The notes under the pieces were generated by a model. That model was not told the origin of the DNA, searched no databases, and saw only the letters and a program-made list of their open reading frames with translations. Positions 25,197-34,036 of a stretch of 64,000 nt of DNA are shown here, one piece after another. Source of the DNA: Muraenolepis orangiensis (Eukaryota > Chordata > Actinopteri > Gadiformes > Muraenolepididae); NCBI GenBank assembly GCA_027704905.1, contig JANIIK010000514.1, positions 30,001-94,000 on the forward strand, given 5' to 3'. How positions within the stretch are numbered: the first letter of the stretch is position 1; every line of letters starts with the position of its first letter. A program made the position numbers and the translations under genes.

Positions 25197-26483
25197 CATA
25201 CATTTCTGACTTTATAATAACTGTTGTCTAAATTTTCAACGGAACATCTTACAATATATTTTGGGTAATGTTCAATGGCAGATCTTACATTCAATTAGGC
25301 AAGAATAAGCCACCCACACCAATACAGCCAATTCTTCCCTGGTGGTCTAGTGGTTAGGATTCGGGTTCGATTCCCGGTCAGGGAACATACATTTATGACT
25401 TTCTAATAACTGTTGTCTAAATGTTCAATGGAAGATCTTACAATAAATTACGCCCTCATGTTCAATGGCAGATATTACATTCAATTAGGCAAGAATAAGC
25501 CACCCACTCCAATAAAGCCATTGCTTCCCTGGTGGTCTAGTGGTTAGGATTCGGCGTTCGATTCCTGTCCTGTCCTCATTCCCGATCAGGGAACATACAT
25601 TTAAGACTTTCTAATAACTGTTGTCTAAATGTTCAACGGAAGATCTTACAATATATTTCGGGTAATGTTCAATGGCAGATCTTACATTCAATTAGGCAAG
25701 AATAAGCCACCCACTCCAATACAGCAAATTCTTCCCTGGTGGTCTAGTGGTTAGGATTCGGGTTCGATTCCCGGTCAGGTAACATACATTTATGACTTTC
25801 TAATAACTGTTGTCTAAATGTTCAACGGAAGATCTTACAATATATTTTGGGTAATGTTCAATGGCAGATCTTACATTCTATTAGGCAAGAATAAGCCACC
25901 CACTCCAATTCAGCCAACTCTTCCCTAGTGGTCTAGTGGTTAGGATTCGGGTTCGATTCCCGGTCAGGGAACATACATTTATGACTTTCTAATAACTGTT
26001 GTCTAAATGTTAAACGGAAGATCTTACAATAAATTACACCCTCATGTTCAATGGCAGATATTACATTCAATTAGGAAAGAATAAGCCACCCACTCCAATA
26101 CAGCCAATGCTTCCCTGCTGGTCTAGTGGTTAGGATTCGATTCCCGGTCAGGGAACATACATTTATGACTTTCTAATAACTGTTGTCTAAATGTTCAACG
26201 GAAGATCTTACAATATATTTCGGGTAATGTTCAATGGCAGATCTTACATTCTATTAGGCAATCATAAGCCACCCACTCCAATTCAGCCAACTCTTCCCTA
26301 GTGGTCTAGTGGGTAGGATTCGGGTTCGATTCCCGGTCAGGGAACATACATTTATGACTTTCTAATAACTGTTGTCTAAATGTTCAACGGAAGATCTTAC
26401 AATATATTTCGGGTAATGTTCAATGGCAGATCTTACATTCAATTAGGCAAGAATAAGCCACCCACTCAAATACAGCCAATTCT

Positions 26484-26555
26484 TCCCTGGTGGTCTAGTG
26501 GTTAGGATTCGGCGCTCTCACCGCTGCGGCCCGGGTTCGATTCCCGGTCGGGGAA
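26484..26555 (+). tRNA. tRNA-Glu(CTC), wobble variant
   Basis: Every stem can pair. The 3' acceptor strand is TCGGGGAA, giving U·G at one pair, and the anticodon stem has one G·U (CGGCG/CGCTG). Both promoter boxes are consensus. Confidence 0.82.
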
Positions 26556-27051
26556 CATACATTTATGACTTTCTAATAACTGTTGTCTAAATGTTCAACG
26601 GAAGATCTTACAATATATTTCGGGTAATGTTCAATGGCAGATCTTACATTATATTAGGCAAGAATAAGCCACCCACTCCAATTCAGCCGACGCTTCCCTA
26701 TAGGTCTAGTGGTTAACGGGAACATACATTTATGACTTTCTAATAACTGTTGTCTAATTGTACAACGGAAGATCTTACTATATATTTCGGGTAATGTTCA
26801 ATGACAGATCTTACATTCTATTAGGCAAGAATAAGCCACCCACTCCAATTCAGCCAACTCTTCCCTAGTGGTCTAGTGGTTAGGATTCGGGTTCGATTCC
26901 CGGTCAGGGAACATACATTTATGACTTTCTAATAACTGTTGTCTACATGTTCAACGGAAGATCTTACAATAAATTACACCCTCATGTTCAATGGCAGATA
27001 TTACATTAAATTAGGCAAGAATAAGCCACCCACTCCAATACAGCCAATTCT

Positions 27052-27123
27052 TCCCTGGTGGTCTAGTGGTTAGGATTCGGCGCTCTCACCGCCGTGGCCC
27101 GGGTTCGATTCCCGGTCAGGGAA
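27052..27123 (+). tRNA. tRNA-Glu(CTC), one variable-region change
   Basis: Matches the consensus except T for C just after the anticodon stem (CGCCGTGG). All stems, promoter boxes and the anticodon are intact. This is the best candidate functional copy left of the transposons. Confidence 0.87.
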
Positions 27124-28015
27124 CATACATTTATGACTTTCTAATAACTGTTGTCTAAATGTTCAACGGAATATCTTACAATAAATTACACCCTCATGTT
27201 AAATGGCAGATATTACATTCAATTAGGCAAGAATAAGCCACCCACTCCAATACAGCCGACGCTTCTCTATAGGTCTAGTGGTTAACGGGAACATACATTT
27301 ATGACTTTCTAATAACTGTTGTCTAAATGTTCAACGGAAGATCTTACAATATATTTCGGGTAATGTTCAATGGCAGATCTTACATTCTATTAGGCAAGAA
27401 TAAGCCACCCACTCCAATTCAGCCAACTCTTCCCTAGTGGTCTAGTGGTTAGGATTCGGGTTCGATTCCCGGTCAGGGAACATACATTTATGACATTCTA
27501 ATAACTGTTGTCTACATGTTCAACGGAAGATCTTACAATAAATTACACCCTCATGTTCAATGGCAGATATTACATTCAATTAGGCAAGAATAAGCCACCC
27601 ACTCCAATACCGCCAATACTTCCCTGGTGGTCTAGTGGTTAGGATTCGGCGTTCGATTCCTGTTCAGGTAACATACATTTAAGACTTTCTAATAACTTGT
27701 CTAAATGTTCAATGGAAGATCTTACAATAAATTACGCCCTCATGTTCAATGGCAGATATTACATTCAATTAGGCAAGAATAAGCCACCCACTCCAATACA
27801 GCCATTGCTTCCCTGGTGGTCTAGTGGTTAGGATTCGGCGTTCGATTCCTGTCCTGTCCTCATTCCCGGTCAGGGAACATACACTTAAGACTTTCTAATA
27901 ACTTGTCTAAATGTTCAACGGAAGATCTTTCAATAAATTACACCCTCATGTTCAATGGCAGATATTACATTCAATTAAGCAAGAATAAGCCACCCACTCC
28001 AATACAGCCAAAGCT

Positions 28016-28087
28016 TCCCTGGTGGTCTAGTGGTTAGGATTCGGCGCTCTCACCGCCGCGGCCCGGGTTTGATTCCTGGTCAGGGAA
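28016..28087 (+). pseudogene. tRNA-Glu(CTC)-like, 72 nt, C56 changed
   Basis: The T loop reads GGTTTGATTCC, so the invariant C56 is T. The T stem has CCTGG, adding a wobble. The rest is consensus. Confidence 0.7.
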
Positions 28088-28605
28088 CATACATTTATGA
28101 CTTTCTAATAACTGTTGTCTAAATGTTCAACGGAAGATCTTACAATATATTTCGGGTAATGTTCAATGGCAGATCTTACATTCAATTAGGCAAGAATAAG
28201 CAACCCACTCCAATACAGCAAATTCTTCCCTGGTGGTCTAGTGGTTAGGATTCGGGTTCGATTCCCGGTCAGGTAACATACATTTATGACTTTCTAATAA
28301 CTGTTGTCTAAATGTTCAACGGAAGATCTTACAATATATTTCGGGTAATGTTCAATGGCAGATCTTACATTCTATTAGGCAAGAATAAGCCACCCACTCC
28401 AATTCAGCCAACTGTTCCCTAGTGGTCTAGTGGTTAGGATTCGGGTTTGATTCCCGGTCAGGGAACATACATTTATGACTTTCTAATAACTGTTGTCTAA
28501 ATGTTCAACGGAAGATCTTACAATAAATTACACCCTCATGTTCAATGGCAGATATTACATTAAATTAGGAAAGAATAAGCCACCCACTCCAATACAGCCA
28601 ATGCT

Positions 28606-28649
28606 TCCCTGCTGGTCTAGTGGTTAGGATTCGATTCCCGGTCAGGGAA
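28606..28649 (+). pseudogene. Deleted tRNA-Glu, 44 nt class
   Basis: Example of a shorter class: TCCCTGCTGGTCTAGTGG, then GGATTCGATTCCCGG. The whole anticodon arm, variable region and 5' T stem are gone, and the B box has lost its first bases. The class recurs from 4.8 to 61.4 kb. Confidence 0.8.
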
Positions 28650-29100
28650 CATACATTTATGACTTTCTAATAACTGTTGTCTAAATGTTCAACGGAAGAT
28701 CTTACAATATATTTCGGGTAATGTTCAATGGCAGATCTTACATTCTATTAGGCAAGAATAAGCCACCCACTCCAATACAGCCAACTCTTCCCTAGTGGTC
28801 TAGTGGTTAGGATTCGGGTTCGATTCCCGGTCAGGGAACATACATTTATGACTTTCTAATAACTGTTGTCTAAATGTTCAACGGAAGATCTTACAATAAA
28901 TTACACCCTCATGTTCAATGGCAGATATTACATTCAATTAGGCAAGAATAAGCCACCCACTCCAATACAGCCAAGTCTTCCCTAGTGGTCTAGTGGTTAG
29001 GATTCGGCGTTCGATTCCTGTTCAGGTAACATACATTTAAGACTTTCTAATAACTTGTCTAAATGTTCAATGGAAGATCTTACAATAAATTACGCCCTCA

Positions 29101-29118
29101 TGCACTGTAAACCCGAAT
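29101..29118 (+). repeat. Target duplication and left terminal inverted repeat, copy 1
   Basis: TG followed by CACTGTAAACCCGAAT. The reverse complement of the right end (33466-33481) is CACTGTAAAACCGAAT, which matches at 15 of 16 positions. Confidence 0.82.
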
Positions 29119-29410
29119 GTTCAAAGTAATCAAATAGATTAAGTAGTGTGTACTCAAAGTTTCAAAAAAGTTCTACGAACTCAAAAATGTTGAGTTTGTG
29201 TGACTTGTCGTCCTTTTTTGAGTAACTGCAACTTAACTTGATTGATTAACTTGATTGACTTGAACTATTTGTGTATTAAGTAAGCATAACTTAAAAGCAT
29301 AACTTAAGCACGATAATTAAATAATTAAATCATAATTATAATAATATAATAATATATAATAATAATAAAATAAAATAAAATAATTTAAATAATTAAGTAA
29401 TTACATATTC
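29119..29410. repeat. Left subterminal, AT-rich region of the transposon
   Basis: Begins with motifs shared with the right end (GAACTCAAAAATGTTGAG near 29178), then short repeats of TTGATTGA and AGCATAACTTAA. It ends in an AT-only stretch of ATAATA and AAAATA repeats (about 29305-29400). No gene is seen. The same sequence lies at 35866-36157. Confidence 0.7.
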
Positions 29411-29690
29411 AAAATGATAAATTCCACTGATTTCTATTGTTTCAACATTCATGTGTCTGATGTCAGTAACATTATAGTGGGTATTGGGGAGGACTTTAAA
29501 GGACTGTATATGATGACTCTGTATATCGCGCGCACTCGCACTCGTGTCGGTCAGAACACAAGACAAGAGGTACGATCTTTGGTCTTTAATCCACATGGCA
29601 TGGGTTCTTCTGGCATTTATCTGGGGTTGGGTGTGTGGTATATACTCATGGAAGCAGTGATTCCTGTGGAATTGATCTCATGGGTGTCAG
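29411..29690. other. Unassigned unique sequence inside the transposon, copy 1
   Basis: Open frames exist on both strands (29414-29797 on +, 29393-29596 on -). Neither shows a motif I recognise, and the + frame runs into a G-rich low-complexity tail whose sequence differs between copies because of the G-run change. I do not call a gene. The equivalent sequence in copy 2 is 36158-36437. Confidence 0.5.
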
Positions 29691-29777
29691 ACGGGGGGGG
29701 GATTCAGGTCGCGATGGCCAGCGGTGGGGGTGGGGGGGAGGGTGGCGGCGGGACTTCAGGTCCGAACGGGGGGGGGG
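29691..29777 (+). repeat. G-rich tract, copy 1
   Basis: Multiple G runs (9, 5, 7, 3, 3 and 10 G) in 87 bp, able in principle to form G-quadruplexes on the + strand. Copy 2 (36438-36523) has 8 Gs in the first run, which shifts any reading frame through it. Confidence 0.75.
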
Positions 29778-29821
29778 CGTTAACGGCGACGCGTTAGTAA
29801 CGCATTAACCTTGACAGCCCT
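29778..29821 (-). mobile_element. Possible hAT-type terminal fragment, copy 1
   Basis: The reverse complement begins AGGGCTGTCAAGGTTAATGC and continues with AACGCGT motifs. From memory this resembles the ends of hAT-family elements in vertebrates (AGGGCTGTCAA...AACGCGTTAA). Only one end of about 44 bp is present. Copy 2 lies at 36524-36567. Confidence 0.4.
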
Positions 29822-29930
29822 ATTCTTTATTATCAAATGTATGGTGTGGCGGCAAGGTTTTAGCCGTGGAAACCTTACCAGCGGAAACGCACACATTGGT
29901 CTAGTCGCCACCCTTGAGGGTCAGACGATG

Positions 29931-30060
29931 TTTCAGCAACACGCCCCTCCCCCCTCCATGAACTGTTTCAGCAACACGCCCCTCCCCCCTCCATGAACTG
30001 TTTCAGCAACACCCCCCTCCCCCCTCCATGAACTGTTTCAGCAACACGCCCTTCTCCCCT
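29931..30060 (+). repeat. 35-bp minisatellite, copy 1
   Basis: Three full 35-bp units (29931, 29966, 30001) and a decayed fourth, each beginning TTTCAGCAACAC and containing a C-rich CCCCTCCCCCCTCC core. The following sequence to about 30165 stays C-rich with CCACCCCCC runs. Open frames across it are low complexity. Confidence 0.85.
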
Positions 30061-30325
30061 TGACGGGCGGTTTCAACCCACCCCCCACCCCCATTTGATT
30101 CGCTCCACCCCCCTCCCCCCTCCACCACTCCACCGCGATCATTTGCTCTCCTCCCCCCAACCGCGTTGAAGAACTCCAAGATCTTGTCCAAAGTGCATGG
30201 TAAGTTACTTAAAGTATTAATTAATTAATAGATACATCACATACATTATACCAATTATAGTTAGTTATTTCTGCTCATTTAATCTACCTGATTTAAAAAT
30301 ATAATTTCGCTCAATTGTTCTCGCT

Positions 30326-30522
30326 AGTCTGGCATGTTGGTGTAGTGCAGAGCACATGAGGCTCATGTAACGTTGCACTATTCAGCAGGAATGCTTGAAA
30401 CCTACTCTTTTTCTTATCTTTATGCACCACGGAGATATATTGCTGTCTTCAACAATTGTACTCTTTGTAAGTCGCTTTGGATAAAAGCGTCTGACAAATG
30501 CCCTAAATGTAATGTAAATGTA
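30326..30522 (+). mobile_element. tRNA-derived SINE, teleost type, copy 1
   Basis: The head has a degenerate Pol III A box (TGGTGTAGTGC, 30338) and a B-box-like GCTTGAAACCT (30393). The tail reads GTAAGTCGCTTTGGATAAAAG followed by CGTCTGACAAATG and short TAAATGTA repeats. From memory this tail is typical of fish SINEs with an L2-like 3' end. It sits inside the transposon and is unrelated to the tRNA-Glu array. No clear target duplication was found. Confidence 0.75.
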
Positions 30523-30879
30523 TTCAGGTTATGGGAAAATGAATCTTGTTTTTAAGAGCTAACTCTGGTTACTAACTTTTACTATCTAAACCAAACCGAA
30601 GCCCAAAACGGTGATAAAATTTCGAGCACGTGGTTTCCTTCCATTCATGGTGGTTAGAACACGTGTAAGGGATAACTTATGGCTAGCTGGTCATTAGCTA
30701 GCCAGCTGGCTTTTACAGCCTAGGTTTCCGACCGCACAGCAGTGTTGTGTATTCTGTATTCCATGGTCATGTTTTTGTAAGCTAATAGTAATGAACTTTT
30801 TGTTATATTGAGTTGTAAGTAATTCTGGTTTGAATGTTGTTGATGGAGGTCTAAACTTTGTCATTTTTTTTCCTTTCAG

Positions 30880-32715
30880 GTGGCTTGTTCCGATATGGTC
30901 TGGCAGTGTAAGTTGTGCGCTCCTTCTTTCACTTCCAGAATACAGTTATTTAAACACTACAGACTGCAGCACAGCCCTCTTCCATGCCTCTATACTGATT
31001 GCGTGTGTACATTTCAGTCATCATTCAGCAGTTGAGGCAGACAATTGCTGAAGAACTGAAGAAGACTGAGAAGAACCTGCCTCTCATTACCAAGATGATG
31101 CAGACCACATTTGCCCTGCGCGGACAGACCATAGTAAACTCCTGCCCACCAGTGAACGAGCTCATGGACCTGGCCTGCTCTTAAAATAGAGTGTGGTAAT
31201 ATGGATATTTTTTTCCTGTGTTAACATATTGCACATTCTGTGTGGTTTAAAGTGAAAGTTGTGGTTCTTACTCATTTGGCGGCTATTTGCTGCGTTATAG
31301 AAGTTTAAGAGATCCTCCAAGTTGAACTGACTAATTGATGTTGATGTATTGTCCTGATGCTGTTTTTAAATGTAGGTGTATGCAGAGTTCCAGATGGTTA
31401 CAAACCGGAACCTGCCCAACACCTTCTACGCAGAGCTTGACCGCCATATTCGTAGACTGATGACGTTATTTCGACAGAAGGCGACCAAAACTGGGACCAC
31501 AGCAGTTGCGTTGGCAGACATTTTACGAATCCACGATGAACAGGTGAATAGATTATTATACATGTCGTAGGTTGAACATCTAACATTGGACAGCTTCAAT
31601 GATTCAAATGAGCTTTTACATTTTACAATTAGTCCACTTTGTGTTTGCTATTTGTCTGATTGCATTAAAGATGTGTAGAGGTTATTTGTGGACATATGTT
31701 CTGATTGGACTGTTTAAAATCAACATTGTTCAGTAAACTTTTCAGTATATACACTTCTGTTTTTTATCTTAATAGGAAATCCATGACATCCACACCAGGC
31801 GCACCACTGTTCTCCATGCACTTCCTGTGTATCTGAACGAGGAAGTCTCTGGATTTTTCAGAACCTGCACAGTGAGTCTCCTTAAATAATGAACAGTACC
31901 ACTGTATATTAAGTGAACAGTTAATCAAAATACTAACATGTTTTAGGACTTACCCTTGTTTAGTCTATCCATACAGTTTGTGTGATTTGGAGAGGTATGG
32001 TCTGTTTTATTTCACCCTACTACAAATGAACTGGCTTGGTGTTTTGTTCAAAGCGACAAGAAGTTTAGTAAAACATTTTCCTGTATGTGTTCTTGAGCTT
32101 AGTATCAGTCTATCTCCCGCCACTTAGATTCTCTGGTAACTTGGCTGATTCCTGTGTCCAGAACACGCATCTTCTGTTTTTACTTACAACTTACAAACAT
32201 AACTCCATATACTTAGCTTTGTGCTGCACCAGCAGTACTTAAATGATAAGGAGAGATGATTTGTCAACAACAATAACCAAAAAAAAACGTTATAAAATAA
32301 ATTAAGTACTATTTTATGGAAAAAATAATTCTATTTAACACTTATATTAGTAGAAACCATGGATTAGTTTGTGATTAGTATGTCTCTTTCATTCATTCAG
32401 GAGCCTGATGAGCCAGAGCTTGACGATGTTGCTGTGGCCCTCCTTACTGTCATCAGTGACCATGACACAAGTCCAGTTCACTACCAGCCTGTGAAAATCT
32501 CTGTCGTCCTCGAAAGTGACATCGTGATCAGCCTCCCCAGATTTGGTGATGCCTTCCTGGTCATGTTTGGACTGATTTATGCACTACACCTCAGCTATCC
32601 TAAAGCGCTGACCAACACTTTTGAATTTGTTCAGAAGATTGTACTTGGTCTAGAAGCTGGTAAACTGTCGCCCAGGTTGCAGACACTCAAGAATGACTTG
32701 ATGATAAATGTGTAG
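30880..32715 (+). pseudogene. Captured multi-exon host-like gene fragment, copy 1
   Basis: I see five exon-like segments with splice signals. One starts after TTTCAG at 30880 with ATG at 30895 and encodes a C2H2 finger (Cys5, Cys8, His21, His26). A segment around 31029-31184 (starting QLRQTIAEELKK) ends in a stop. Exons follow at 31376-31543, 31776-31871 and 32401-32715, each preceded by AG and, for the first two, followed by GTGA; all are phase 0 and together give 192 residues to a TAG stop. The sequence resembles, from memory, uncharacterised fish proteins annotated as SAMD3-like. A stop after the finger and one at 31182 break the gene. Introns show capture at DNA level. Confidence 0.65.
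32401..32715 (+). pseudogene. Terminal exon of captured gene, copy 1
   Basis: 104 codons after the acceptor ATTCATTCAG, ending in TAG. The protein has an acidic start (EPDEPELDD), a VALLTVISDHD segment, a hydrophobic DAFLVMFGLIYALHL stretch and ends LSPRLQTLKNDLMINV. I recall this arrangement as the C-terminal part of a large fish family of unknown function. It is fully open and could be translated if spliced to another exon. Whether it is expressed cannot be told from sequence. Confidence 0.6.
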
Positions 32716-32860
32716 AAAGGATGTGGGGTGAGGTATTATTATTGTGAATCAAAGTTCTTTCCCTTTGTCACAATAATGCCTTAAGAAGTAAGCAAAGAAC
32801 TTTGATTCAGAAGGCCTTCAATAATACCTCACTGAGGTATCCTTCTTTCTACACATTTAT
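32706..32860. repeat. Long imperfect inverted repeat over the stop codon, copy 1
   Basis: The left arm (32706-32760, starting AAATGTGTAGAAAGGAT) and right arm (32794-32860, ending CTTCTTTCTACACATTT) are largely complementary. A strong inner stem is formed by GAATCAAAGTTCTTT and AAAGAACTTTGATTC, with a loop of about 33 bp. The arms include the gene's TAG stop, so the right arm looks like an inverted duplicate of the gene's end. Copy 2 lies at 39452-39606. Confidence 0.75.
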
Positions 32861-33076
32861 CAATAGGCCTACTACACAATGTGTACTGTTCATTTTTTCT
32901 ATTTTTCTATTTGTTTTTATTTTATTTGCCATATTTAACTGTTGTAAAGTTGTTTATTATAGTGATTATATTGTATTTATGTTTGACTTGTGTACATAAA
33001 ACTATTTTTTATTAAGTTCAAATAATGTGGTTGTGTACTTATTTTTTTAAGTTCTGTTAACTTATTCCCACGGATA
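32861..33076. other. AT-rich non-coding sequence, copy 1
   Basis: T-rich stretches and TTATTTTATT repeats with no motif that I recognise. It contains the only clear length difference between the two copies in this part (CATTTTTTC absent near 39630). Confidence 0.5.
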
Positions 33077-33465
33077 GAAAACTGAAAACTTTAAGTCGTA
33101 GTAACTGAATATAATCAAGTAGCACCCAATCAAAACTTTTGAGTTCTGAAAACTGACAACTTTAAGTCATAGTAACTTAAATTAGTTAAGTAGCACCTAA
33201 TCAAAACTTTTGAGTTCTGAAAACTGACAACTTTAAGTCATAGTAACTTAAATTAGTTAAGTAGCACCTAATCAAAAGTTTTGAGTTCTGAGAACTCAAA
33301 ACATTTGAGTTCTGTGAACTCAAAACTTTTGAGTTCTGAGAACTCAAAACTTGAGTTCTCAGAACTCAAAACTTTTGAGTACTGAGAACTTGAGTTTTTT
33401 GAGTTGATAAACTCAAAAATGTTGAGGCAAGTCATTGCCTCAAAATTTTTGAGTTCTGCTAACTT
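33077..33465. repeat. Right subterminal repeats of the transposon, copy 1
   Basis: Two full 71-bp direct repeats (33131-33201, 33202-33272) and a partial one before them, each with AACTTTAAGTCATAGTAACT and TAGTTAAGTAGCACC motifs. They are followed by a dense array of short palindromes (GAGTTCTGAGAACTC, AAAACTTTTGAG). Clustered subterminal repeats are typical of CACTA-like transposase binding regions. The antisense frame over it (33268-33507) is simply this repeat translated. Copy 2 is at 39816-40204. Confidence 0.75.
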
Positions 33466-33483
33466 ATTCGGTTTTACAGTGTG
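33466..33483 (-). repeat. Right terminal inverted repeat and target duplication, copy 1
   Basis: ATTCGGTTTTACAGTG followed by TG. Removing the element and one TG restores the normal spacer CCCTCATGTTCAATGG. Confidence 0.82.
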
Positions 33484-33753
33484 TTCAATGGCAGATATTA
33501 CATTCAATTAGGCAAGAATAAGCCACCCACTCCATTAAGCCAATGCTTTTCTGGTGGTCTAGTGGTTAGGATTCGGCGTTCGATTCCTGTCCTGTCCTCA
33601 TTCCCTGTCAGGGAACATACATTTAAGACTTTCTAAAAACTTGTCTAAATGTTCAACGGAACATCTTTCAATAAATTACACCCTCATGTTCAATGGCAGA
33701 TATTACATTTAATTTGGAAAGAATAAGCCACCCACTCCAATACAGCCAATTCT

Positions 33754-33825
33754 TCCCTGGTGGTCTAGTCGTTAGGATTCGGCGCTCTCACCGCCGCGGC
33801 CTGGGTTCGATTCCCGGTCAGGGAA
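33754..33825 (+). pseudogene. tRNA-Glu(CTC)-like, 72 nt, D-loop G lost
   Basis: Copy of 24914 with the same AGTCGTTA lesion. Confidence 0.68.
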
Positions 33826-33964
33826 CATACATTTATGACTTTCTAATAACTGTTGTCTAAATGTTCAATGGAATATCTTACAATAAATTACACCCTCATG
33901 TTAAATGGCAGATATTACATTCAATTAGGCAAGAATAAGCCACCCACTCCATTAAGCCAATGCT

Positions 33965-34036
33965 TTTCTGGTGGTCTAGTGGTTAGGATTCGGCGCTCTC
34001 ACCGCTGCGGCCCGGGTTCGATTCCCGGTCTGGGAA
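33965..34036 (+). pseudogene. tRNA-Glu(CTC)-like, 72 nt, weak acceptor stem
   Basis: Copy of 25125 (TTTCTGG and TCTGGGAA). Confidence 0.68.

Larger units (their letters stand above)
24340..29100 (+). repeat. tRNA-Glu array block left of the first transposon copy
   Basis: Full-length copies at 24514, 24914, 25125, 26484, 27052 and 28016 lie among deleted units. The segment starting near 24.9 kb recurs at 33.74 kb (offset 8840) and, from the copy at 25125, at 40914 (offset 15789). It carries distinctive spacer changes just after 25196 (TTTCTGACTTTATAAT). The block ends where the transposon interrupts the spacer. Confidence 0.85.
29103..33481 (+). mobile_element. CACTG-ended DNA transposon, copy 1, non-autonomous
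   Basis: A 4379-bp insertion splits a spacer between CTCATG and TTCAATGG, which are contiguous in normal units. It has 16-bp terminal inverted repeats (CACTGTAAACCCGAAT at the left; the right end is the reverse complement with one mismatch) and a TG target duplication. CACTG ends and a 2-3 bp duplication fit the EnSpm/CACTA superfamily. No transposase is recognisable. Inside are gene exons with introns, a SINE and other repeats, described separately. Superfamily assignment is an inference from the ends only. Confidence 0.82.
28660..33710 (+). repeat. Duplicated segment carrying the transposon, copy 1
   Basis: About 5 kb including array flanks on both sides of the element. It is near-identical to 35400-40450 at an offset of 6747 bp at the left, falling to 6739 bp at the right because of small indels. 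Edges are approximate because array units flank both ends. Confidence 0.78.

Noticed and set aside
29414..29797. 127-codon frame with a glycine-rich tail in the transposon
   Set aside because: The tail is a G-rich low-complexity tract, and the one-base G-run difference in copy 2 changes the C terminus. No recognisable domain is present, and an overlapping antisense frame is equally open.
29881..29930. TGGTCTAGTCG inside the transposon as a captured tRNA-Glu piece
   Set aside because: The match to the tRNA-Glu A box is only about ten bases, with no supporting arms on either side. It is probably chance.
30003..30191. Antisense frame over the C-rich minisatellite (and frame 29811-29996 on +)
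   Set aside because: Glycine- and proline-rich translation of a 35-bp minisatellite; no sign of a gene.
33268..33507. Antisense 79-codon frame rich in Glu, Phe and Ser
   Set aside because: It is the translation of the palindromic subterminal repeats (SSEFSEL-like periodic peptide) and runs past the transposon end into the array.
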